From Bacteroidales bacterium (GTDB lineage Bacteria > Bacteroidota > Bacteroidia > Bacteroidales > WCHB1-69), in assembly GCA_017964755.1 (NCBI GenBank), contig JAGCRI010000035.1, positions 1 to 12,364 on the forward strand: a DNA stretch of 12,364 bases. Reading direction: 5' to 3'. This document shows positions 7,419 through 12,364 of this stretch, piece after piece (the stretch's first letter is position 1; each line of letters begins with the position of its first letter). The position numbers and the translations under genes are program-made. The notes under the pieces were generated by a model that had not been told where the DNA came from, did no database searches, and was given only the letters and a program-made list of their open reading frames with translations.

Positions 7419-8129
7419 ATGAAACAAAGAATATTTATACTTTCGTTATGCGCATTATGCGTTTTGCTTTTGGGCTGCAAAAAAGATTGGGGTGACCCCA
7501 CGACAAAAAACTATTCAATAAGCGGCAACTACACAGCTCTTGATGTCAGCGATGCTTTCGAAGTGATGGTTAGCGACAAAGTGAGTGATGTCGTCGTCAC
7601 GGTTGGAGAAGCTGCCCACAAAAGAGTAGTTGTGGAGGTGAAAAACGGACAGCTGATTATAGGTTTCAAACCAAATACGGTTTACAGCGGGACGGCCACG
7701 GCTGTTATTCCTGCCTCTGTACTTCGCGAAATTGACCTGTCAGGCGCTTCGTCTTTTATTGGTGACTTGTCTGGCGATGATGTGGAAATTGACCTTTCCG
7801 GTGCCTCAAAATACGAGGGGAATATCTCTGCCAACAAACTTGAGATTGACTTGTCGGGTGCTTCTGTAGTTACCATTGACGGGGCTTGTCAGACCACAAT
7901 GGAAATTGAACTTAGCGGAGGCAGCCGGTTGAATGCGGCCTATTTCGATGCTCCTATTGTGCGTGGAAGCATGAGCGGCGGCAGCCATGCCGATGTTACC
8001 TGCTGCAATAGCATTGAAGTGGATCTCAGCGGCGGCAGCACGCTCACATACGGCACCATAGCAGAAGAGTGCAACCCAGCTGTCAACTGTTCCACCTCCG
8101 GCGGCTCAACAGTGATTTCGAGATATTAG
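7419..8129 (+). CDS. head GIN domain (DUF2807) beta-helix lipoprotein
   Basis: A 236-residue lipoprotein: the signal peptide ends in LLLGC with the lipidated cysteine at residue 20. The residues after it, KKDWGD, only loosely resemble the acidic/lysine export signal used by Bacteroidota for surface lipoproteins, so outer-membrane location is likely and surface exposure uncertain. The body fits the putative auto-transporter adhesin, head GIN domain (DUF2807): an N-terminal LDVSDAFEVMVSD segment, then a repeat of LSGAS or LSGGS loops at about residues 105, 124, 143, 163, 183, 201 and 224, spaced 18-23 residues, as expected for turns of a right-handed beta-helix. Function of the family is not established; adhesion is only its database name. 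It has its own promoter, and the next gene starts 40 bp after it without a terminator between, so they may be cotranscribed. Confidence 0.88.
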   Translation: MKQRIFILSLCALCVLLLGCKKDWGDPTTKNYSISGNYTALDVSDAFEVMVSDKVSDVVVTVGEAAHKRVVVEVKNGQLIIGFKPNTVYSGTATAVIPASVLREIDLSGASSFIGDLSGDDVEIDLSGASKYEGNISANKLEIDLSGASVVTIDGACQTTMEIELSGGSRLNAAYFDAPIVRGSMSGGSHADVTCCNSIEVDLSGGSTLTYGTIAEECNPAVNCSTSGGSTVISRY

Positions 8130-8169
8130 GTACTACGTTGGGGGATTTGAATTATGAAGAAGTAACACT

Positions 8170-9126
8170 ATGATTACCAAAATTAAACAAAGAATTATAG
8201 AAGTAATAGCAATAGTGTTATTGTTGGTTGCATTCTTATGTCTGATATTTCTTCGCGACGGCTCGCATTTGGTTTATCAAATGGATGTGTGGATTTATTA
8301 TGCTGCATTCGTGTCGGTAGTGGTGTACGGTATATTCTGGTTGCACTATGCTGTTAGAAAACTGCACTGGGCATTGCAGACGCTCATCGTTCTTGCCCCC
8401 ATTTTCATCCTTTTGTTTTATGCCTATGTATTTGCCTCTATAGGAATTTTGGGCAGAGATACTCGAATATGGAGTAATGACCAGTATGTGGTTTATCATG
8501 AACCAAACCATTTTATTGATGATGGACTTTTTGTTTTGTACAAGCGTATGGGAATCACCGAAAAGCCATGCTATACATTAGGTTGCGAGTTCTTTGATCC
8601 TGATAAAATAGAATATTATTTTGATGAAAAGCGCGATTTTATTCGCGAGGAGGCCGACTGGACATTTGACGGGAACAGTTGGCATACAACCAAGTTTTAC
8701 CGATTGTCCGATGGAGAACTTTACACGCATCAGAATCCGATGGATAGCTCTTTGTGGCGTGGCGGCTACTATGCGTATGATAAACAATCGTCTCTTAGTC
8801 AGCAACTTGAAGTAGAAGTGGTGCGCGATACATTGATTTTTAATTACTACATTGATTTACGTGAGGTGAAGTTTGAAGGAATAGAAGTGGAGAAAGAATA
8901 CACATTGAAAGGTAGGGCTTTTTTGAAAAAGGGGGATGCCGAAACAGATGTGGACGCGCGAGGAAATGCATTTTTAGTGGATGAGTATGTCTATAATGAA
9001 GGAGGTGACTACTTCGCTTTCCGCGTACAGGCGGTAAAACATGATAAAATCAGGGTGGTGGCGGATGACACCACTGCCGTTCGGTACCATATTCCAACAT
9101 CAACGACTTTCGCCCCCAAATGGTGA
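8170..9126 (+). CDS. unrecognised membrane protein with extracytoplasmic C-terminal domain
   Basis: I do not recognise this 318-residue protein. It has three membrane segments near the N-terminus (about 9-28, 40-61, 68-93). Basic residues before the first and between the second and third (HYAVRKLH) put the N-terminus inside and the remaining 225 residues outside. That domain is rich in aromatic and acidic residues (YYFDEKRDF, WTFDGNSWHTTKFYRLSDGELY) and looks like a beta-sheet domain, without a visible enzyme motif; only two cysteines (CYTLGC) occur in it. It follows the GIN lipoprotein by 40 bp without a terminator, so the pair may form an operon. Its last residues (FAPKW) abut a hairpin-rich spacer that may have altered the original C-terminus. 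Coding is supported by a long intact frame, good start and fold-like composition. Confidence 0.75.
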   Translation: MITKIKQRIIEVIAIVLLLVAFLCLIFLRDGSHLVYQMDVWIYYAAFVSVVVYGIFWLHYAVRKLHWALQTLIVLAPIFILLFYAYVFASIGILGRDTRIWSNDQYVVYHEPNHFIDDGLFVLYKRMGITEKPCYTLGCEFFDPDKIEYYFDEKRDFIREEADWTFDGNSWHTTKFYRLSDGELYTHQNPMDSSLWRGGYYAYDKQSSLSQQLEVEVVRDTLIFNYYIDLREVKFEGIEVEKEYTLKGRAFLKKGDAETDVDARGNAFLVDEYVYNEGGDYFAFRVQAVKHDKIRVVADDTTAVRYHIPTSTTFAPKW

Positions 9127-9133
9127 CCAAGGA

Positions 9134-9230
9134 ATAATATCTGGGACGGTGTGTCTCCCCACATTGCATGCGTGGTTACTGAAACCCACTCCCTTCGGGA
9201 GCATATAAATGTGGACCGATAATATCTTTG
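9134..9230. repeat. REP-like hairpin-rich spacer element
   Basis: A non-coding stretch with several inverted repeats. CTCCC-TTC-GGGAG (9189-9201) forms a compact hairpin. CCACATT (9159-9165) can pair with AATGTGG (9208-9214) enclosing that hairpin, or locally with ATGCGTGG (9168-9175). The nonamer ATAATATCT occurs at both edges (9134-9142 and 9219-9227), 85 bp apart. Such compact, paired-hairpin spacers are typical of REP elements mobilised by RAYT transposases, but no transposase is present and copy number cannot be judged from one window. The first hairpin has no T-tract, so it is a poor terminator. The segment 9231-9299 is plain AT-rich sequence. Confidence 0.4.
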
Positions 9231-9314
9231 CATGGGCAGCAGTCATTTTCATAAAACTATTTTGTAAAGATAATAAATAATTTATAAAAATCAGCAATAA
9301 TGGAAAATATTTTC

Positions 9315-9342
9315 AATTTTATCTTCTATAAAAGATAAAATT
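9315..9342. promoter_or_regulatory. 28-bp palindrome, operator candidate 1 (ATPase promoter)
   Basis: A nearly perfect inverted repeat: 13 of 14 base pairs match about a centre between 9328 and 9329, the only exception being C9326 against A9331. Half-sites are TTTTATCTT and AAGATAAAA. It ends 2 bp before the ATPase -7 box and covers the position of the -33 element, so a bound protein would compete with RNA polymerase. The core TATAAAAGATAAAA recurs at 9367-9380 and, minus its first base, at 11108-11120. Confidence 0.6.
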
Positions 9343-9344
9343 TG

Positions 9345-9352
9345 TATTTTTG
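9345..9352 (+). promoter_or_regulatory. -7 promoter box of the ATPase gene
   Basis: Reads TATTTTTG, matching TAnnTTTG, 30 bp before the ATG at 9383. It lies between the two palindromic sites. The expected -33 region falls inside the first palindrome and has no clear TTTG. Confidence 0.55.
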
Positions 9353-9361
9353 TGGAAAATT

Positions 9362-9380
9362 TCTTTTATAAAAGATAAAA
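9362..9380. promoter_or_regulatory. operator candidate 2 (ATPase leader)
   Basis: A perfect 14-bp palindrome, TCTTTTATAAAAGA (9362-9375), continuing into TAAAA so that 9367-9380 repeats the 14-base core of site 1 exactly 40 bp downstream. The octamer TGGAAAAT precedes both copies (9301-9308 and 9353-9360), so the two look like an imperfect tandem duplication. It ends 2 bp before the ATPase start codon, within the expected transcript leader. Confidence 0.5.
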
Positions 9381-9382
9381 AC

Positions 9383-10600
9383 ATGGAAGCGATTGTTCGG
9401 AAAAGTTATATTGATAAAATTGAGCGGTATCTTGGCAAGGATACCATCATTATTCTGACGGGGCAGCGCAGAATTGGCAAAAGTTATATTCTACGGTTGT
9501 TTCGGGATAAAATTAGCAAAGACGAAAACGCCAATGTCATCTTTATTGATAAAGAAAAAAAAGAATTTGACAACATTGTCACGTACAAAGATCTGAACAC
9601 CTTCATTGATGCGAAGAGGAGTAGGAGCAAGAGAAACTTCATCCTCGTTGACGAGATTCAGGATATTGATGAGTTCGAAAAAAGTGTACGCAACTATTAC
9701 GAAGAACCAGACATCGAAATCATTGTCACGGGTTCCAACTCGAAAATGCTCAGTAGCGACTTGAGTACCCTGATTGGCGGCCGATATAAAGAGATATATG
9801 TACAAGCATTGAGCTACGAAGAGTTTATGCTGTTCCATCAGTTGCCGGATTCCGATGACACCTTATCGCGCTATATCCAGTTTGGCGGACTGCCGGGGTT
9901 GTTGAAAATGGGACTTGACGATCAGGATGCGCGTGAATATCAGATGGACGTCTATCACACTGTGCTGCTGAAAGATGTGATTATGAGAAATCAGATTCGC
10001 AATGTGCCGTTCATTGAAAACCTCGTGCGTTATTTGGCCGACAACGCCGGAAAAATCATTTCGGCTAACAGCATTGCCAAATATATGAAATCTCAAGGCG
10101 AAAATATTACCTCTACGGCCATCATCAACTACACGAAGGCACTTTGTGATGCATATCTGATTCATCGGGTAAACCGATACGACATCCATGGCAAGAAATT
10201 GTTCGAAAACAATGACAAATTTTATTTTGAGGACAATGGCTTACGTAATGCATTGGCTGGTGGTTCGCGCGAGGGCGACATTGAGAAGGTGATTGAGAAT
10301 ATCATTTACAACCATCTTGTCAGATTAGGTTACGAAGTAACTGTGGGACAACTTCATGTTGGTGAGGTAGACTTTGTCTGTACTAAGTCTGAAGGCCAGA
10401 GAGTATATGTGCAGGCTTCGTACATCATTGCTGATGAAAGTACACGAGAGCGTGAGTTCGGCAATTTGCGAGCTATCAAAGACAACTACCCGAAGTATGT
10501 TATCTCTATGACTCCGTTGGTCAGCCGGCAGGACTTGGACGGTATCACCCACATACATCTGAGACGTTTCCTGAGGGAAGGGCTAATTTACTTACAGTAG
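9383..10600 (+). CDS. AAA_14 / DUF4143 ATPase
   Basis: A 405-residue protein of the AAA_14-DUF4143 type, very common and multi-copy in Bacteroidales. The N-terminal ATPase has Walker A GQRRIGKS (27-34), Walker B FILVDEIQ (86-93) and a sensor-like TGSNSKML (116-123), then GGLPGLL (168-174). The DUF4143 part carries YFEDNGLRNAL (281-291), E305-N306, and a C-terminal GEVDFV (327-332) ... VQASY (343-347) segment, which resembles a PD-(D/E)XK nuclease core with the usual lysine replaced. The start is the ATG at 9383; the frame is open to a TTG at 9350, but that would read through the -7 box and second palindrome. Its function is unknown; proposals for relatives include DNA-related or toxin-like roles, none established. 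The 3' end overlaps the convergent small gene by 56 bp. Confidence 0.9.
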   Translation: MEAIVRKSYIDKIERYLGKDTIIILTGQRRIGKSYILRLFRDKISKDENANVIFIDKEKKEFDNIVTYKDLNTFIDAKRSRSKRNFILVDEIQDIDEFEKSVRNYYEEPDIEIIVTGSNSKMLSSDLSTLIGGRYKEIYVQALSYEEFMLFHQLPDSDDTLSRYIQFGGLPGLLKMGLDDQDAREYQMDVYHTVLLKDVIMRNQIRNVPFIENLVRYLADNAGKIISANSIAKYMKSQGENITSTAIINYTKALCDAYLIHRVNRYDIHGKKLFENNDKFYFEDNGLRNALAGGSREGDIEKVIENIIYNHLVRLGYEVTVGQLHVGEVDFVCTKSEGQRVYVQASYIIADESTREREFGNLRAIKDNYPKYVISMTPLVSRQDLDGITHIHLRRFLREGLIYLQ

Positions 10601-10973
10601 CATCTTCAAGTTCAACAACATATCCCCAAAAATCTCTTTTTGTGTCCGTGTCTTCTTTCTCAAAATTCCAGCCATCGGCATATTCTGTTTCTTCCTGAAT
10701 GACTTCGAAATTTTCATTAATTGCCGGATCAAAATCCAAGGGATATTCACAATATTCTGCAAGAATTCTCTTTACAGTCCCTGTGACAGTATAGGTAGGA
10801 GTTAAATGGTGTTCTTCTTCAAAATCCAAATCCACACCATCTCTTCTCACAGCATTTTCTGGCACTACACAGCCCCATTTCACTTTATCGCCTACAGAGA
10901 AAGGTGTGCCACAGCATTGCATCTGCCACGATTGATAAAAGATTGTGCATTTGTTCATTTTTGTCTTATTCAT
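10545..10973 (-). CDS. small cysteine-containing protein, DUF6578-like
   Basis: A cytoplasmic protein of 142 residues from the ATG at 10973; an ATG at 10958 (137 residues) is also possible, and a TTG at 11009 is unlikely because it lies upstream of the promoter box. The N-terminal pattern SWQMQCCGTPFSVGDKVKW (15-33) resembles my recollection of DUF6578 proteins, in which a W-Q-x-Q-C-C-G segment precedes a small beta-barrel; I have not been able to check this. A second beta-like stretch, TYTVTGTVKRI (60-70), and an acidic middle follow. There is no signal peptide or membrane segment. The gene is convergent to the ATPase and its last 56 bases overlap the ATPase 3' end. Function unknown; the paired cysteines could bind metal or form a disulfide. 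Confidence 0.65.
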   Translation of the reverse strand: MNKTKMNKCTIFYQSWQMQCCGTPFSVGDKVKWGCVVPENAVRRDGVDLDFEEEHHLTPTYTVTGTVKRILAEYCEYPLDFDPAINENFEVIQEETEYADGWNFEKEDTDTKRDFWGYVVELEDATVSKLALPSGNVSDVCG

Positions 10974-10996
10974 GACCTCGTATCTATTAATATTTG

Positions 10997-11004
10997 CAAA
11001 AGTA
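10997..11004 (-). promoter_or_regulatory. -7 promoter box of the small convergent gene
   Basis: On the minus strand reads TACTTTTG, matching TAnnTTTG, 23 bp before the ATG at 10973. This favours starts at 10973 or 10958 over the upstream TTG. No clear -33 TTTG. Confidence 0.5.
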
Positions 11005-11074
11005 ATCAATTTGTTGGAATCTGAGGCTTGTTCATTCTCCCGCTTTATAACTTTCCGAATTGAACTTTTAGATG

Positions 11075-11090
11075 TTTTTATAAAAAAGAT
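11075..11090. promoter_or_regulatory. weak relative of the palindromic operator
   Basis: TTTTTATAAAAA (11075-11086) is a 12-bp palindrome continuing into AAGAT, similar to site 2 (TTTTATAAAAGAT). It lies 22 bases upstream of the protease-gene palindrome and between the two divergent promoters. AT-rich chance similarity is quite possible. Confidence 0.25.
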
Positions 11091-11096
11091 GCAGGA

Positions 11097-11120
11097 TATC
11101 TTCTTCCATAAAAGATAAAA
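11097..11120. promoter_or_regulatory. operator candidate 3 (protease promoter)
   Basis: Half-sites TATCTT (11097-11102) and AAGATA (11112-11117) flank a 9-base spacer (6 bases in site 1). The right half, ATAAAAGATAAAATT, matches site 1 over 15 bases, and the G of AAGATA lies exactly 11 bp before the first T of the -7 box in both promoters. This shared spacing argues for a real regulatory element. Confidence 0.5.
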
Positions 11121-11124
11121 TTGC

Positions 11125-11132
11125 TATTTTCG
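11125..11132 (+). promoter_or_regulatory. -7 promoter box of the aspartic protease gene
   Basis: Reads TATTTTCG, one mismatch from TAnnTTTG and one base different from the ATPase -7 box. It is 17 bp before the ATG at 11150, implying a very short leader. Confidence 0.45.
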
Positions 11133-11149
11133 CCACAAATTTATAAAAT

Positions 11150-12361
11150 ATGAACCACCCAGTTAATCCACACCTTCTGCTTTCTAAGGCATATTACCTT
11201 TTCGCGGTCATCACCTTTTTCCTCGCTTTTCAAGATTCTTTCGCACAAACGAATGACAGTATTCCATTTCTTTATCGTGGGCACCTGTTTTTTGAAGGTG
11301 CCATCAACGATACACTGGACTGTAATATCCTGTTTGATACGGGAGCTGCGAACCTGTTCGGTGTTGACAGCGTGTTTTTGGACCATTCCATTTGGAATCC
11401 GCAGGAACGTGGCTATGCTCAGGTTCCCGGTGGCGCTGGCATGACGGAGATTAGAATAATTCTGGACCCCACCACGGTAAATATCGGAAGCCTTTTTGGA
11501 GAATATCAAATAGTGCCGATTTTTGAACTAAGAGATGTTGTGGACTGCCATGTTGATGGCATATTGGGCATTAAAGATATGTTGGAAAATCCCCTTGAAA
11601 TCAATTTTGAAAAACATTATATAAAACAGTACAAGACTGGCTTTCCCAGCACTGACGGCTATTTCAAGATGCCCATTCAATACAATAATAACCGCGTGAT
11701 GCTGAATGTATCCGCCATTATCGGGGACAAGACCATCCAAGGATGGTATCTGATGGATACGGGCAGCGGTGGCTCCATTGATTTTACAGCCCAAACCGTT
11801 GCCCGGTATCAGATGGAATCCATCTCTGGAAAAAGACGTATTGCTGATATCCTGCAATTTGGTATTGGCGACAAAAAGCAAGAGTGGTGTGTTGATATGC
11901 TGTCCGACAAAATCATCTTTGGAAACGACACCATTCTCGGTGAACCGATCTCTTATATTCCCGAAGGGGTTGGCGCTTTTGGTGAAATGGAATATCTCGG
12001 GGTTATTGGCAATGCCATCTGGTCGAAGTACAACATTGTTATTGATGCGCCCCAAGGGGTACTCTACCTTAAACGCATCAAAGGCGACTACTCTCCGGAA
12101 CCGACCTACGACTATGGTTTCCGAAATCGTACGGACATTGGTAAAGGCTGGATTGTATCATGGCTTGAGAGAGACGGGGATGCAGTAAATGCGGGAATGA
12201 CGTTGGGGGATATCATTACCGCAGTAAACGGGAAAAGCGTTACAGACTATTCTTGGGACGAGGAGGAGGCAGTTGCCGAAGAGCCTAAGCAGATCATTGA
12301 AATCACCCGCGCCGACGGCTCAAAAAAACAGATAGTTTTGGAAGCAAAAAAACGGTGGTGA
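11150..12361 (+). CDS. exported bilobed aspartic protease with PDZ domain
   Basis: A 403-residue exported protein of the pepsin/retropepsin-like family common in Bacteroidota. Residues 1-33 form a signal peptide (hydrophobic core 15-27, cleavage near FAQ), without lipobox. Two aspartic protease lobes are visible, each with its own catalytic triad: D63-T64-G65 (LFDTGAA) followed by DGILGI (136-141), and D203-T204-G205 (LMDTGSGGS) followed by LGVIGN (283-288). Residues about 333-400 form a PDZ domain (GWIVSWLERDGDAVNAGMTLGDIITAVNG region) that probably binds a protein C-terminus. Both aspartates are present, so the enzyme could be active as a monomer, unlike homodimeric retropepsins. Substrates are unknown; action is in the periplasm or outside. 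The stop lies 3 bases before the window edge, so the C-terminus is complete. Its promoter shares the palindromic element of the ATPase gene. Confidence 0.88.
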   Translation: MNHPVNPHLLLSKAYYLFAVITFFLAFQDSFAQTNDSIPFLYRGHLFFEGAINDTLDCNILFDTGAANLFGVDSVFLDHSIWNPQERGYAQVPGGAGMTEIRIILDPTTVNIGSLFGEYQIVPIFELRDVVDCHVDGILGIKDMLENPLEINFEKHYIKQYKTGFPSTDGYFKMPIQYNNNRVMLNVSAIIGDKTIQGWYLMDTGSGGSIDFTAQTVARYQMESISGKRRIADILQFGIGDKKQEWCVDMLSDKIIFGNDTILGEPISYIPEGVGAFGEMEYLGVIGNAIWSKYNIVIDAPQGVLYLKRIKGDYSPEPTYDYGFRNRTDIGKGWIVSWLERDGDAVNAGMTLGDIITAVNGKSVTDYSWDEEEAVAEEPKQIIEITRADGSKKQIVLEAKKRW

Positions 12362-12364
12362 AAA

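Noticed and set aside
9009..9297. Minus-strand open frames of 65-75 codons across the spacer and membrane-protein gene end
   Set aside because: They read through the hairpin-rich element in two different frames and show no domain; typical spurious frames over a REP-like repeat.
9300..9338. Possible 12-residue leader peptide (MENIFNFIFYKR) ahead of the ATPase
   Set aside because: It lies upstream of the predicted transcription start and its sequence is explained by the palindrome; no attenuator-type structure is seen.
9301..9380. Short CRISPR-like repeat pair
   Set aside because: Only two copies 40 bp apart, palindromic and placed around a promoter box; no further units or cas genes.
9350..9382. 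TTG start for the ATPase, adding 11 residues
   Set aside because: The TTG is inside the -7 box and the extension encodes the second palindrome; the ATG at 9383 begins the conserved domain.
11528..12055. 175-codon minus-strand open frame
   Set aside because: Fully antisense to the aspartic protease gene, which carries catalytic motifs and a PDZ domain in the same stretch.

Overview
The window looks like part of a Bacteroidales (phylum Bacteroidota) chromosome. The reasons are several genes typical of that phylum (DUF4199, DUF4412 and GIN-domain proteins, an AAA_14/DUF4143 ATPase, a butyrate kinase) and the repeated appearance, in front of genes, of the phylum's TAnnTTTG -7 promoter box instead of a sigma70 -10 box. 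I cannot name the genus. No rRNA, tRNA, CRISPR array, integrase or transposase gene is visible.

Region 1 (1-489): a small two-cluster ferredoxin on the minus strand, whose downstream partners (probably a 2-oxoacid:ferredoxin oxidoreductase) lie outside the window, then a 222-bp gap holding a good minus-strand terminator. Region 2 (490-4928): a compact five-gene minus-strand operon reading exported endonuclease/exonuclease/phosphatase-fold protein, Dpm1-like polyprenyl-phosphate mannose synthase, exported DUF4412 protein, DUF4199 membrane protein, and a GtrB-like membrane-anchored glycosyltransferase, ending at the terminator. Two different polyprenyl-phosphate sugar synthases in one operon suggest supply of lipid-linked sugars for glycosylation outside the cytoplasm. 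Region 3 (4929-7345): conserved plus-strand genes, rlmN and butyrate kinase buk, each with its own promoter; buk ends at a strong terminator.

Region 4 (7346-9126): a GIN-domain beta-helix lipoprotein with a striking LSGAS/LSGGS repeat, followed 40 bp later by an unrecognised membrane protein. Region 5 (9127-12364) looks accessory: a REP-like hairpin-rich spacer, an AAA_14/DUF4143 ATPase, a convergent small cysteine-containing protein whose 3' end overlaps the ATPase by 56 bp, and an exported bilobed aspartic protease with a PDZ domain.

The most interesting signal is in region 5. The promoters of the ATPase and of the protease carry the same AT-rich inverted-repeat element (core ATAAAAGATAAAA), placed at the same distance from the -7 box. 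In front of the ATPase the element is duplicated exactly 40 bp apart, so that the two copies bracket the -7 box. This looks like an operator shared by two otherwise unrelated genes. It is a hypothesis from sequence alone, and the three-gene cassette is only a candidate functional unit.
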